A stretch of 64,000 nt of DNA, from assembly GCA_018780035.1 (NCBI GenBank), contig JADMKE010000005.1:1-64000 (forward strand), given 5' to 3'. Below the pieces are notes generated by a model. That model made no database searches. It was given only the letters and a program-made list of their open reading frames with translations, and was not told the DNA's origin. Made by a program: the position numbers and the translations under genes. This stretch comes from Candidatus Sericytochromatia bacterium. Its GTDB lineage: Bacteria; Cyanobacteriota; Sericytochromatia; UBA7694. Shown one piece after another: positions 15,826 through 25,227 of the stretch (positions are counted from its first letter, which is position 1; every line of letters begins with the position of its first letter).

Positions 15826-18714
15826 ATGGTAGACATCTCCAAACTCGGTATTCAACAGAGTATTATCGACACCAAGCAGCGTGCCCAGCCCCAGGTCGTC
15901 AAATCCCTCTCTGAAGCGATGGATATCGCCAACAAAGACGCGGGTGACGAGGCGATCGTTGAGATCAAAAGCGAAACCGGTGAGACCCAATATGCAGTGG
16001 TCGATCTCAAAGCGGGCACCAAAACCGCAGCGGTCTTTGACCCCAACAGCACAGAGCTGCATTTTGGCGTGCTCACCCGCCAAAAGCATCACACAGAAGG
16101 CACAGTGCAATCCAGCAGCAATCGCCTTGAGGTGGTGGACTCTCTGCGCAGCAAACCCGGCGCCAATTTGGCCGCTCAGACCCAATCCACCCTGGCTTTG
16201 GCTCAGGCCGCTCTGGATAAAGTCAGCGGATTTAATTCCAAAGAGGCGCCGTTTGGGCAGCGGGTCGTGAGTTACGACCACAACCTCGAAACGGTCAATA
16301 CCCTGCTCGATCAGAGCTCTGAGCAAATCAATGCCCGGCTCAAAACCCTCGAAGCCGATCTCTCGCTCTACAGCGATCCCGCCAAACAAAAAGAATACAC
16401 CGAACTCAAAAGCCAACACGCCGAACTCAAAACCTATCAGGGCATTCTCAAGACCCGGCTTTTGCTGGCAGCGCCTTCTGATCATGAGATCGTAATTCCC
16501 GGTACCCAGGGCATGAAAGTCGGCCAGGGGCGCAGCAACGCGGCCAGCCGAGAAGGCGTGCTCACAGCCCTGCGCTCACGCGAGAGCCAATTGCAAATGG
16601 CCCTGGCAGCCGAAAAAGGCGGTACCAATCTGCCCGAACGGGTCAAATCGCTCGAAGGCCAATTGGCACGGGTACAAACGGAGCTCAAAGGTGCCAGCCA
16701 ACAAATTCTGGGCATTGCCCAAGCAGCCTTTAAACAGAGCACACGGGTCGGGGCCCTGATTGAAATGCGGGCCGGCCTCGACAGCAGCCGCACAGATTTA
16801 TTGGTCAAGTCGGCCCAACTCAGCCGTTTGAATGCCGAATTGCAGGCCAATCCTTCGCGCAAAGCCGAGATCGAGCCCCAGATGAATGCCATCGCTGAGC
16901 AGATGGAGTCGGTGCGCGTGCATCTGATTGCAGATATGAAAAGCCAAATTGCCACCTTTAAAGCCAATGCCGGTCTGGGTCAGGGCACAAAAGACGCGCT
17001 GGCTCTGCTTGAGACCGAAGTTAAAAAACTCGAAACGCTTTCGCCGCTCAAACCCGAAGGTGGGATTGCCATGGAAAAAGCTGAGCAATTGCAAAAAGAA
17101 GTCGAAAACATTCAGCTCAAACTCTACAAATCCAACAGCGACAGTTTGTTGAGCCAGCTTAAAAAAGAGCCTTGGCAGGGCATTTCACCCGAAGAGACAC
17201 GGATTTTGGAAAATATCGACACCCATGTTGAAAATTACACCCGTGAATACCAAATGGTGCGTGGTCAACAGGTCCAATTACAAAAAGACGTCGATGCAGC
17301 CAAAACCATTCCCGATTTTCAATATGCACCCATCGCCCAGAAAAACCTCTTGGGCGCGCAGAGCTGGACTCCCGGCGGAACCGGCCTGAGCGGCGTGGAG
17401 GCAAATCAGGAGATCAACCGCACCTATCACAGCCTGGACCACGCCTTTCAGAGCTATTTGGGCCAGCCCACGGTGCCCAATTGGATGACCTTTGGCAAAT
17501 ATGCCTCGCGCGAAGCAGGTCAACAGATCATGAATCTGGAAGCCTCTTTGGAGGCTTTACACACCCTGGCCACACCTGATGGCACTTTGGTTAACGACGA
17601 GCGTTCAATGAAAGCCTTGGCCCGTGTCATGGTGCAAGACAAAATGGTCGATCAATCGATTCGCATGGCAGCCAAAAGCATGGGCATCAACCCCGCGTTG
17701 CCGGCTGAGGATTTGGTCAAAGAGATGGTCAAAGATTTTGCCAGTTCCCCCACGGCAGCCCCCGGCAAAATTGCCCTGATTACGGGCAATCTCGAAAAAT
17801 TACATGCCGCCCTGGTCAAAGGCAATACCCGCATTTACCACAATATTGTGCCCGCTTACGATATTTTCATGAAAGCGGAAATGGCAGGCGGAGATGGCAT
17901 CGACGCTTTGCAAAAAGCGGGTTATGGGGGCAAAGGGGGGCTCTTTGTCGATCGCAGCACGACCACGGGCAAAGATCCCCAGGGATTTGTGCTGGACGCC
18001 TTTAAAAAATACAAAGCCGCCAAAAATATCCACGACCAGATTCAGGTACTCGAAACCCGCAAGCAGTCCTCAGGAGATGCCAGTGGCGCTTTGCAAAAAG
18101 AGATCGATGGCTTGCAAAAACAGCGCGGAGAAATCATCCACGCGGCCAATTTATTGATTGGCTGCCAAGAGCAAATGGGCATTTTGCAAGATTCAGATAT
18201 TTTTACCGACCCCTTGGTCAACGATATGTTGGGTGCCATGTCGGGCACCATGACCCTGACCGATCAATTGGGAACCTCAGAGTTGCTGCCGGGTGCGACC
18301 CCCGCAACAGCCAATTGGGCCGACTTTCCCACCCGCATGGGCCTGACCGAAGTGCCTGTGGCCGATCTGGGCAAGTACAGAATTGCCAATCCCCAAGCCG
18401 GCGATCCGCCCGCAGGTACAGATCCCAGTTTGCCTGCGGTGGTGCGGGTTGAGGGCCCCGCCGCTGGCAATGTGCGCTATTTTAAAACCAATGGCAACCC
18501 TGGCACGATCAGCACCTATTTCGCGGATCGCACCTTTGATTCAGCCAAAGCCGCCAGTGTCAGTGCCGCCCCGCCCAGGGATATTGCCCCGCTTTATCGC
18601 CACAATGTCGAAGGCAAGGTTGAATTTTATGACCGGGCGCTGGAAGCACAAGCCACAGCAAATGGCCCCTTGGGGCTTTTGGGCAATGGGGCTGGTCACA
18701 TACTCTTTGACTAA
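15826..18714 (+). CDS. Very large signal-less helical/coiled-coil protein, unknown
   Basis: A 962-residue protein from ATG 15826 (a TTG at 15778 is the only longer choice and lacks a ribosome site). Residues ~1-90 contain a small strand-rich unit (EAIVEIKSETGETQYAVVDLKAGTKTAAVF). Long alpha-helical, coiled-coil-like stretches follow, with many Gln/Glu/Lys/Leu (for example RLKTLEADLSL, LNAELQANP, LQKEVENIQLKLY, KEIDGLQKQRGE). The C-terminus (about 830-962) is Gly/Pro-rich with FFKTNG-like strands. No signal peptide or membrane span. It may be a structural or secreted protein of an unusual export route. Family not recognised; the gene is single and strongly codon-biased like its neighbours. Confidence 0.7.
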   Translation: MVDISKLGIQQSIIDTKQRAQPQVVKSLSEAMDIANKDAGDEAIVEIKSETGETQYAVVDLKAGTKTAAVFDPNSTELHFGVLTRQKHHTEGTVQSSSNRLEVVDSLRSKPGANLAAQTQSTLALAQAALDKVSGFNSKEAPFGQRVVSYDHNLETVNTLLDQSSEQINARLKTLEADLSLYSDPAKQKEYTELKSQHAELKTYQGILKTRLLLAAPSDHEIVIPGTQGMKVGQGRSNAASREGVLTALRSRESQLQMALAAEKGGTNLPERVKSLEGQLARVQTELKGASQQILGIAQAAFKQSTRVGALIEMRAGLDSSRTDLLVKSAQLSRLNAELQANPSRKAEIEPQMNAIAEQMESVRVHLIADMKSQIATFKANAGLGQGTKDALALLETEVKKLETLSPLKPEGGIAMEKAEQLQKEVENIQLKLYKSNSDSLLSQLKKEPWQGISPEETRILENIDTHVENYTREYQMVRGQQVQLQKDVDAAKTIPDFQYAPIAQKNLLGAQSWTPGGTGLSGVEANQEINRTYHSLDHAFQSYLGQPTVPNWMTFGKYASREAGQQIMNLEASLEALHTLATPDGTLVNDERSMKALARVMVQDKMVDQSIRMAAKSMGINPALPAEDLVKEMVKDFASSPTAAPGKIALITGNLEKLHAALVKGNTRIYHNIVPAYDIFMKAEMAGGDGIDALQKAGYGGKGGLFVDRSTTTGKDPQGFVLDAFKKYKAAKNIHDQIQVLETRKQSSGDASGALQKEIDGLQKQRGEIIHAANLLIGCQEQMGILQDSDIFTDPLVNDMLGAMSGTMTLTDQLGTSELLPGATPATANWADFPTRMGLTEVPVADLGKYRIANPQAGDPPAGTDPSLPAVVRVEGPAAGNVRYFKTNGNPGTISTYFADRTFDSAKAASVSAAPPRDIAPLYRHNVEGKVEFYDRALEAQATANGPLGLLGNGAGHILFD

Positions 18715-18721
18715 ATTTGAC

Positions 18722-19780
18722 TCAATCTAACGAAAGCGGCAGGGTAAACCAAAAGGTCGAACCCACGCCAGGTTGGCTTTCAACGCCGACCTGGCCTCCG
18801 TGTAATTCGACAAATTTTTGCACCAGTGAAAGCCCGATGCCTGTGCCGTCTACAGCCTGGGTTTCGGGGGCACGCATAAAGCGCTGAAAGATCAGGGCTT
18901 GGGATTCTGCTTCGAGCCCGACCCCATTGTCTTTGAGACTGAGTTTAACCCACTTAGGTGACTCTGAATCACTCTCAGGCTCAAGACTCACCGCCAATTG
19001 GATAAGACCCCCGGAGGGCGTAAATTTGATCGCATTGGCGAGCAAATTCAAGAGCACCTGGGTGATGCGCAGGGGATCCATCTTGACCACCAAATACGTT
19101 TCGGGAAGATCCAATTCCAGATTGAGGCCTTTTTCGCGGGCTTTTTCTCGCACCATCTCACAGGCCGTACTCACGACTTCGTTGAGATTTTCCGGCCGGA
19201 TATCCAGACGCAATTGACCGGCCTCGACCTTGGAGAGATCCATCAGGTCTTCCATCAGACCCAGCAGCAATTTGCCCTCTCGTTCAATCGAGCTGGCAGC
19301 CTGGTGAACCCGCTCGGGCAAGTCCAGATCCAAAAGAATTTCGGGCCAGCCCAAAATAGCTGTTAGGGGTGTTTTGAGTTCGTGGGACAAATTGGCAATC
19401 AGTTCACTTTTGCGCAGGCTGATGGTTTGTAAGCGCTCGTTTTCAGCTTCGATCTCAGCCTGACTGGGCAAAACCACCCAGGCCAGAGCGAGATAGTCTT
19501 GCAATTGAGAGGGATAGAGAATCACATTGCGGGTCTCGTGCCCTGTTTTTAAACGGCTGTGAAACGGCGTTTGAAAATTTTGTTTGCCTGCTTGCAATTC
19601 GGGAAAAAATTCTGCAGGGCTGTGGTTATACAGTTCTGCTGAGGGCAGCCCCAACAAACGGGCGGCAGTTTCGTTCAAATCCAAAAAATGCGCAAAGGCC
19701 CTGTCGGTTAAGATCAGGGGCATCTGCATCTGAGTGAACAGTGCGCGATAAACCAGATCGGGTACAGGGCCTTCTAACAT
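18722..19780 (-). CDS. Soluble PAS-histidine kinase
   Basis: A 352-residue sensor kinase without membrane segments. An N-terminal PAS-like domain (about 5-110; PLILTDRAFAHFLDLNETAARLLG) is followed by a HisKA dimerisation domain with the phosphorylated histidine H133 in ANLSHELKTPLTAILGW. The HATPase_c domain has an N-box (LLNLLANAIKF), G1 (DNGVGL) and G2 (GTGIGLSLV). It autophosphorylates and would pass phosphate to a response regulator not found next to it. It is downstream of pnp on the same strand, separated by a strong hairpin. Confidence 0.9.
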   Translation of the reverse strand: MLEGPVPDLVYRALFTQMQMPLILTDRAFAHFLDLNETAARLLGLPSAELYNHSPAEFFPELQAGKQNFQTPFHSRLKTGHETRNVILYPSQLQDYLALAWVVLPSQAEIEAENERLQTISLRKSELIANLSHELKTPLTAILGWPEILLDLDLPERVHQAASSIEREGKLLLGLMEDLMDLSKVEAGQLRLDIRPENLNEVVSTACEMVREKAREKGLNLELDLPETYLVVKMDPLRITQVLLNLLANAIKFTPSGGLIQLAVSLEPESDSESPKWVKLSLKDNGVGLEAESQALIFQRFMRAPETQAVDGTGIGLSLVQKFVELHGGQVGVESQPGVGSTFWFTLPLSLD

Positions 19781-19790
19781 GTTCGTTTAC

Positions 19791-19815
19791 GCGGGCTCCC
19801 ATTGTAGGAGCCCGC
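19791..19815 (-). terminator. GC-rich hairpin after pnp
   Basis: GCGGGCTCC (19791-19799) pairs perfectly with GGAGCCCGC (19807-19815). It lies between the pnp stop and the histidine kinase start. There is no T-run on either side, so it may be a transcript 3'-end stabiliser or a weak terminator. Confidence 0.5.
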
Positions 19816-19853
19816 CAAGAAAAACAACGAAAGTGGAATCAACAAAAGTGGAA

Positions 19854-22172
19854 CTAACGACGGCGATCGCCACGGTCGCGATCTCCACCACCAGGAGCAC
19901 CAGCACCACCACCAGGGCGGTAGCCACCACCGCCACCATTGCGGGGACGACGATCACGGTCGCCCCCACGGTCACCACCGCGGTCGCGGTCGCCACGGGG
20001 CGGGCCACTGCGGGCAGGCATACTTTCGCGGTCGCCGTGTTCATAGGGAGCGGGTGCGCTTTCGCGGACTTCGACTTCCTGTTCGAGGCCGAGGTTAATC
20101 CGGCCCTGGGCATCAATTTCAGCCACGCGCACTTTGACAGACTCACCGACAGAGAAGACATCTTCGATGTGGCGGGGACGGCCAGGCACCTTGGAGATGT
20201 GCAGCAGACCGTCTTGGCCAGCCAACACTTCGATAAAGGCACCAAAGGTCGTCAGTCTGACGACTTTGCCTTCGTAGATCTTGCCGATTTCGACTTCTTC
20301 GGTCAAGCGCAGAATCCAAGCACGGGCAGCGTCTGCAGACTCCTGATCGGGTGTCACGATAAAGACCATGCCGCTGTCTTCGATGTCGATCTTAACGCCA
20401 GTCTCTTCGACGATCATTTTGATCATCTTGCCACCTGGCCCAATTACAGCGCCGATCTTCTCGGGGTTGATCTGCATGGTCAGGATGCGTGGGGCAAAAG
20501 GAGAGAGCTCGGGACGGGGTTTGTCGAGGGCTTCACGCATTTTGCTGAGGATATGCAAACGGGCTTCGCGGGCCTGTTCGAGTGCGGTTTTGAGGATATT
20601 CATATCCAAACCATCAATTTTAATATCCATCTGCAGGGCAGTGATGCCTTTTTCGGTGCCGGTCACTTTGAAGTCCATATCGCCGAGGTGATCCTCAACG
20701 CCTTGGATATCTGTCAGAACCGCATAACGGGGGCCTTCTTTGATCAGGCCCATGGCCACGCCGCCCACCATGTCTTTGATCGGCACGCCGGCGTCCATCA
20801 GGGTCAGGGTGCTGGCGCAGGTGCTGGCCATCGAGGTCGAGCCGTTGGAGCTCAGAATCTCGGAGACCACACGAATGGCGTAGGGAAATTCACTTTCGGG
20901 GGGCAGAATCGGCAGAATCGCACGTTCAGCCAAGTTCCCGTGGCCAATTTCGCGCCGACCGGGGCCACGCAAGAATTTGGGCTCACCAACTGAATAACCG
21001 GGGAAATTGTAGTGGTGCAGATAGCGCTTGCTGGTGTCGGGATCGGTTCCGTCGAGAATCTGGGCATCGCTCAAGGAGCCCAGGGTGGTCAACGACAGGG
21101 CCTGGGTGGTGCCGCGCATAAAGACAGCGGAACCATGGGTGCGGGCGGCAATACCGACTTGGCAATTGATCTCGCGGATATCCGCAGGCTTACGGCCATC
21201 AATGCGAACACCTTTGTCCAAAATAGCGGCGCGCATCATGCGCTTTTCCAGTTTGTAGAAAGCATTGCCTGTGTCTTTGGGACGTGAGGCAATCAACGCT
21301 TTGATTTCGCTGTCGTCGGGCAAAGTTGCCACTTCGGCTTCAAAGGCCTTGCGAATGCCTTTAATTTGCTCACTGCGGGCTTTATTGTCCACGGTTTGCA
21401 TGGCTTCGGCCATTTTGCCTTCGACCTGTTCCTGGATATATGCCAGGATGCGCTCATCGACACTGTAAAGTGCGGGTTGCATTTTGGGCTTGCCCAAACG
21501 CTCAGCAAAGGCTTTGATCTGAGCAACAATGTGGCGGATTTCTTTGTGGGCAATCGTGATCGCTTCAAGCATCAGCTCTTCGTTCAGCATCTTGGCACCG
21601 GCTTCCACCATATTGATGGAATCGTCGGTACCCGCCACGATCAGGTCCAATTCACTCTCTTCGATTTGTGGGAAAGTGGGGTTGATCACCCATTCGCCAT
21701 CAATTCGTGCAATGCGCACGGCAGCGGTGGGGCCATCGAAAGGAATATTCGAGAGACTCAGTGCTGCAGAAGCACCCAGACAGGAGAGAATATCCGGTTG
21801 GACAATCTGATCGCTGGAGATCAATTGAGAGACGACTTGCACTTCGTTGCGGAAGCCATCGGGGAAAAGCGGGCGAATCTGGCGGTCAATCAGACGGGCG
21901 CTTAAGGTCGCGCTATCGGGGGGACGACCTTCGCGGCGAATGAATCCACCGGGGAAACGGCCCACAGAATACATTTTGCTTTCATAATCCACGGTCAGGG
22001 GCATGAAGTCGATGTCTTTGGCTTCAGATGTGGCAACGGCAGCCACGAAGACCATCGTATCACCGGAGCGGACGACCACCGCCGCATTGGCAAGAGGAGA
22101 CAGAACGCCGGTTTCAATGCGAATGACTTCTCCCCCCACCTCAAATTCGACGAATTCGGGGGTTGTATTCAT
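19854..22172 (-). CDS. pnp: Polyribonucleotide nucleotidyltransferase (PNPase)
   Basis: A 772-residue PNPase: phosphorolytic 3'-5' RNA decay in the cytoplasm, as a ring-shaped trimer. It has the two RNase PH-like domains (GRFPGGFIRREGRPPD in the first; KFLRGPGRREIGHGNLAERAI and SSNGSTSMASTCASTLTLMDAGVP in the second), a KH domain (INPEKIGAVIGPGGKMI) and an S1 domain (GKIYEGKVVRLTTFGAFIEV). After the S1 domain comes an unusual ~70-residue tail rich in Arg, Gly and Asp (RDRGGDR repeats), which is likely disordered and may bind RNA or protein. It follows rpsO by 36 bases, the classic operon order. Confidence 0.97.
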   Translation of the reverse strand: MNTTPEFVEFEVGGEVIRIETGVLSPLANAAVVVRSGDTMVFVAAVATSEAKDIDFMPLTVDYESKMYSVGRFPGGFIRREGRPPDSATLSARLIDRQIRPLFPDGFRNEVQVVSQLISSDQIVQPDILSCLGASAALSLSNIPFDGPTAAVRIARIDGEWVINPTFPQIEESELDLIVAGTDDSINMVEAGAKMLNEELMLEAITIAHKEIRHIVAQIKAFAERLGKPKMQPALYSVDERILAYIQEQVEGKMAEAMQTVDNKARSEQIKGIRKAFEAEVATLPDDSEIKALIASRPKDTGNAFYKLEKRMMRAAILDKGVRIDGRKPADIREINCQVGIAARTHGSAVFMRGTTQALSLTTLGSLSDAQILDGTDPDTSKRYLHHYNFPGYSVGEPKFLRGPGRREIGHGNLAERAILPILPPESEFPYAIRVVSEILSSNGSTSMASTCASTLTLMDAGVPIKDMVGGVAMGLIKEGPRYAVLTDIQGVEDHLGDMDFKVTGTEKGITALQMDIKIDGLDMNILKTALEQAREARLHILSKMREALDKPRPELSPFAPRILTMQINPEKIGAVIGPGGKMIKMIVEETGVKIDIEDSGMVFIVTPDQESADAARAWILRLTEEVEIGKIYEGKVVRLTTFGAFIEVLAGQDGLLHISKVPGRPRHIEDVFSVGESVKVRVAEIDAQGRINLGLEQEVEVRESAPAPYEHGDRESMPARSGPPRGDRDRGGDRGGDRDRRPRNGGGGGYRPGGGAGAPGGGDRDRGDRRR

Positions 22173-22208
22173 TTCAACTTACCTGTATCTTTCGCGGAGT
22201 CACCCGAT

Positions 22209-22478
22209 TTATTTTTTGAGACCAAGACGATCAACCAGCTGAATATGACGTTCGGGGCTGTTGTTGGCCAAATAACGCAGCAATTTGCGGCGACGGCCTA
22301 CCATTTTGATCAGACCACGACGGGTGGCGTAGTCTTTTTTGTGTTTGTTGAGATGCTCTGTCAGATACTGAATACGGGCAGTCAGCAGAGAAACCTGCAC
22401 TTCGGGCGAACCCGTATCTGTTTCATGCACATGGCTGGCGGTGATCAAATCTGTTTTTTCAGTTTTTGTGAAAGACAT
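22209..22478 (-). CDS. rpsO: 30S ribosomal protein S15
   Basis: An 89-residue protein of the usual S15 length. Family signatures: DTGSPEVQVSLLTARIQYLTEHLNKHKKDYATRRGL and a C-terminal GRRRKLLRYL followed by VDRLGLKK. It binds 16S rRNA helices 20-22 early in 30S assembly. It is first in the rpsO-pnp operon and sits behind a long structured leader, which is where S15 usually exerts autocontrol. Confidence 0.98.
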   Translation of the reverse strand: MSFTKTEKTDLITASHVHETDTGSPEVQVSLLTARIQYLTEHLNKHKKDYATRRGLIKMVGRRRKLLRYLANNSPERHIQLVDRLGLKK

Positions 22479-22665
22479 AAACTATCCTAATACCTCATTC
22501 TTAGTTTAAAGCCGGTGACTTTGGTGTGAGTGCTTTCCGGCTGTTTTAGGCTTGCGTGTCTGATTCTGCAGACAGAATCCACTTTGAATTCAGAGCGAAT
22601 CAAGATTCACGCGGGTGGGGTTTTTCAGGGGAACTTCCCCTGGACACACAATATTCCACTTTATC
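22479..22665 (-). promoter_or_regulatory. Structured rpsO leader, candidate S15-binding element
   Basis: Between the promoter and rpsO the transcript has about 185 untranslated bases with several stems: CAGGGG (22626-22631) with CCCCTG (22637-22642); GATTCTG with CAGAATC around 22562-22579; and AGCCGG/CCGGCT near 22515-22545 just before the gene. Ribosomal protein S15 represses its own synthesis by leader binding in several phyla using unrelated structures, so autocontrol here is a fair inference. Confidence 0.45.
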
Positions 22666-22672
22666 GTTAAGC

Positions 22673-22701
22673 ATTGTAGCAATTCGGAGCCCAGCTAACA
22701 A
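22673..22701 (-). promoter_or_regulatory. Promoter of rpsO-pnp
   Basis: On the minus strand: -35 TTGTTA (22701-22696), 17-base spacer, -10 TACAAT (22678-22673) preceded by TGC (extended -10). This is the best-formed promoter in the window. Confidence 0.7.
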
Positions 22702-22740
22702 GCAATCCCAAGCGGTCAAGCTGAAAAATGCGTGTCTGTT

Positions 22741-23799
22741 TTAGACCCTGCGGCGGTAGATCATGCGGATGCCCAGCCAAGCGCTGATCGGCAAAGAGAG
22801 AGCCAATCCCATCAGCATAAAAAACAGACCCACCATTTCAGCCAGAATGGGTTCCATTTGCATCAGACCTGGGGCCTCGTTTTGGCCATAAGTGGCGGTA
22901 AGCACCTGGGCTAAGAAAATCAGCAAATAGAGACTGGCAATCACTTCAATCGAGCCACGGCCCGAAAAAACAGATTTTTGCAGCAGGGCCTGAGGGGTCA
23001 GGGTGGGATCTGTCCGGTAATGCTGATAGACCCCAGAGACAGTGGTGTTGACAATATAGGCCAGCCCTGCCGACAATTGCAGAATCAAACTGCCCCCGAG
23101 CAAGGTGTTAAAATCTGCCAAGGAAAACAAACTGCCCAACCAGATCAAGACCAAGGTCGCGACCAAACTGGCCCCTGCAGCAGCCAGGCTGACACTCATG
23201 CGCCGGGTCAGGCCAAAATTGAGCAATGCCGAAGTGGCCACGGTGGCAGCCAAGGTCAATAAACTGATCAAAAACCAGGGCAAATGTAAAAAATGGCCCA
23301 AGAAAAAGGTAACACCCATGGCTGAGCTGATCAGCAGCGGCTTTAAACCATACCAGCGGGCAATGCCGACCAGTATCAGCGCCATCAGCAGCGCAGTCCA
23401 ACCCAAATGACCTGAACGCTGGACGTCGACCAAGGTGTAATTGCGGGTGCCATCGATCCCCTGATCTTGAAAGAAGATGTACTTTTTGCCCTTGGCAGGC
23501 AGCAACTCTTTGGCGGTTTGGGGGGTATAGGCCTGTTCAACCGTGACGGTTTCTTCGGGTTGCCCGGATTTGCCGGGAAAGCGCACTTTAAATTTGTACT
23601 TTTTTTCCTGATGCCCAAAGGCCTCATCCACAATCGTTTTTTCGGAGAGGATTTCAATCACTTGGCCGGTGACATAATCGGGACCGGCTTCGGGATTGAC
23701 GGCGCTGGTCTGGGCCCACGTCGGCAGGGCTAAAAACAGCCAAGACAAAAGCAGAATGAGCGGCCAAAGTTGAATGAAAGTGCGACGAGCGGCGTTCAA
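22741..23799 (-). CDS. YibE/F-like integral membrane protein
   Basis: A 352-residue membrane protein. I choose TTG 23799 because GGAAAGGA lies 6-7 bases before it and because a clean signal peptide then begins (NAARRTFIQLWPLILLLSW..TWAQ); the ATG at 23844 would add 15 residues. A periplasmic strand-rich domain (GQVIEILSEK, KYKFKVRFPGKSG, IFFQDQGIDGTRNYTLVDVQR) precedes about seven transmembrane helices with STIEVIASLYLLIF-like FSGRGSIEVIASLYLL. The YibE/F family function is unknown; transport has been proposed. Confidence 0.8.
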   Translation of the reverse strand: MNAARRTFIQLWPLILLLSWLFLALPTWAQTSAVNPEAGPDYVTGQVIEILSEKTIVDEAFGHQEKKYKFKVRFPGKSGQPEETVTVEQAYTPQTAKELLPAKGKKYIFFQDQGIDGTRNYTLVDVQRSGHLGWTALLMALILVGIARWYGLKPLLISSAMGVTFFLGHFLHLPWFLISLLTLAATVATSALLNFGLTRRMSVSLAAAGASLVATLVLIWLGSLFSLADFNTLLGGSLILQLSAGLAYIVNTTVSGVYQHYRTDPTLTPQALLQKSVFSGRGSIEVIASLYLLIFLAQVLTATYGQNEAPGLMQMEPILAEMVGLFFMLMGLALSLPISAWLGIRMIYRRRV

Positions 23800-23991
23800 G
23801 GGAATTCCTTTCCGGGTACATGAGCTGAGGGTGAAGAGGGGCATAAGCAGGGGTCAATGTATTGTACTCCAAACTTCGCTGAAATGCCTTGCTTGGGCAG
23901 TGTCACAGCTCGGGTGGTTTAGACAAAGGTTAACCACAGCATAAGAAAGGATGAGGCAGGAGAGCCAGATAAGTAGAGTAAGGTATAAGCA

Positions 23992-24034
23992 AGCAGAATC
24001 AACCTGGTTCGCTTCGCTCGCAGGCTATTCTGCT
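23992..24034. other. Long imperfect hairpin
   Basis: AGCAGAAT (23992-23999) pairs with ATTCTGCT (24027-24034), and inside CCTG (24003-24006) pairs with CAGG (24021-24024), enclosing a TTCGCTTCGCTCG loop. It sits in the 280-base gap between the YibE/F gene and the CHAP gene. It resembles a dispersed REP-like stem rather than a terminator. Confidence 0.4.
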
Positions 24035-24126
24035 GAGTGAGATCGTGAATGTGTGAATGGCAGCTTGCTTTTTTTTGTAACAGGGTAAATCGGTGAGAGC
24101 GGTTAATAAGCTGAACAGAGGTAAAG

Positions 24127-25053
24127 ATGGCACAGCCTATTCGACCCGCTCCAGTATTAATGGATCCCCGGCTTTTAATCCAAAGAGCCCGGCAAAATGT
24201 GTCGGTGACGGCACCGGTAGCGGCACCCGTTTTGTCACCCCTGTCAAACAAGGTGCGTTTGAGTCAGGTCTCTCAGATTTTGGCTCGGAGCGGCGATCAG
24301 CTTCAGCTCTCTCTGCCCAAACCGACCAAACCCTCTGCAATGAGTGTTTTAAGGCCCTTGTTTGCAGTGGCACCCACGGGCACTTCTCAGGCGCTTTTAA
24401 GCCGTTTGGCCCAGGCCGTTCAGGTCGGCTTGAGCGAGTGGCGCAAGGGAGTCAAAGAGACCAGCACCAATAGCAGCTCACGCATCGACACTTACGCCCG
24501 CAATGCGTATTTTGGCAAAGGCTATGAATGGTGTGGCTTTTTTACCGCTTTTGCCCATACCCAAGCCGGGTTTAAATACCCCGAACACTATGCCTCCTAT
24601 CAAAAAGCCCGCGAATTTTTTATCTACCGCAGCTATACCGATCACAGTGCGAGTAAAAACCAGCAATTGGATGGACTGCGCCTGCAACACCAGGCCCAGG
24701 GCAGCACCCGCCAGTATTATATGCTGCAAGAATCAGATAACCACGCTTATTTAAAAAGCAATCCAAAGCTGTTTAGCCATTATTCAGCGGCGGCCAATAC
24801 CTTTCAATGGCAAAACCTCCCGATTCAAGCCGGAGATGTGGCCCTGTTTAACCATGGCCATGTGGGCATGGTGGTCTCTTACAATGCCCAAACCGGCCAT
24901 TTGGTCACGGTCGAAGGCAATACCGCAGGCAAAGGGCCCGATGGCAAACACTGGACCCAAGCAGTGGTCATGAAAGAATACAATCTCTCACAAAGCAATG
25001 ATCGCAAGCGTTTTGACGGTTTTGGCCGTCCTGCACTGGGCGATTTTGCTTAA
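24127..25053 (+). CDS. CHAP-domain protein (predicted peptidoglycan amidase/endopeptidase)
   Basis: A 308-residue protein. The N-terminal ~110 residues are Pro/Ala/Val-rich and lack a signal peptide. A cysteine peptidase CHAP-type core follows: catalytic Cys136 in YEWCGFF, His245 in HGHVGMV and an acidic/amide residue in TVEGNT (263-266). GDVALFNHGH is the typical pre-histidine strand. It would cleave peptide bonds or amide links in the cell wall. The absence of a Sec signal, shared with the lysozyme-like proteins further on, is notable. Starts with GAGG 9 bases ahead of the ATG. Confidence 0.8.
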   Translation: MAQPIRPAPVLMDPRLLIQRARQNVSVTAPVAAPVLSPLSNKVRLSQVSQILARSGDQLQLSLPKPTKPSAMSVLRPLFAVAPTGTSQALLSRLAQAVQVGLSEWRKGVKETSTNSSSRIDTYARNAYFGKGYEWCGFFTAFAHTQAGFKYPEHYASYQKAREFFIYRSYTDHSASKNQQLDGLRLQHQAQGSTRQYYMLQESDNHAYLKSNPKLFSHYSAAANTFQWQNLPIQAGDVALFNHGHVGMVVSYNAQTGHLVTVEGNTAGKGPDGKHWTQAVVMKEYNLSQSNDRKRFDGFGRPALGDFA

Positions 25054-25063
25054 GGCACTGTTT

Positions 25064-25117
25064 GATAGACATGCTGCCTCGGGTTCCTTCAGCGGCCCCC
25101 GAAACCAAAAGTCTATC
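25064..25117. other. Inverted repeat between convergent genes
   Basis: GATAGAC (25064-25070) pairs with GTCTATC (25111-25117). Inside, CTCGGGTT and the later CCGAAACC add more pairing. A second small stem, GTGAG (25141-25145) with CTCAC (25155-25159), follows. They lie after the CHAP gene and may form its transcript end. Confidence 0.4.
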
Positions 25118-25227
25118 CGGGGAGATCAGTGCGGATTTACGTGAGAACAAGCCTCTCACCCTGGACTTAACTTGGCCAGAATAGACCCACAAAGCAAATA
25201 GACCTAAAGCAGCCCTGAAAAGGAGTG

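Noticed and set aside
19779..20993. 404-residue ORF on the plus strand
   Set aside because: Antisense to the end of pnp; low-complexity Thr/Val repeats are the mirror of the RGG tail.
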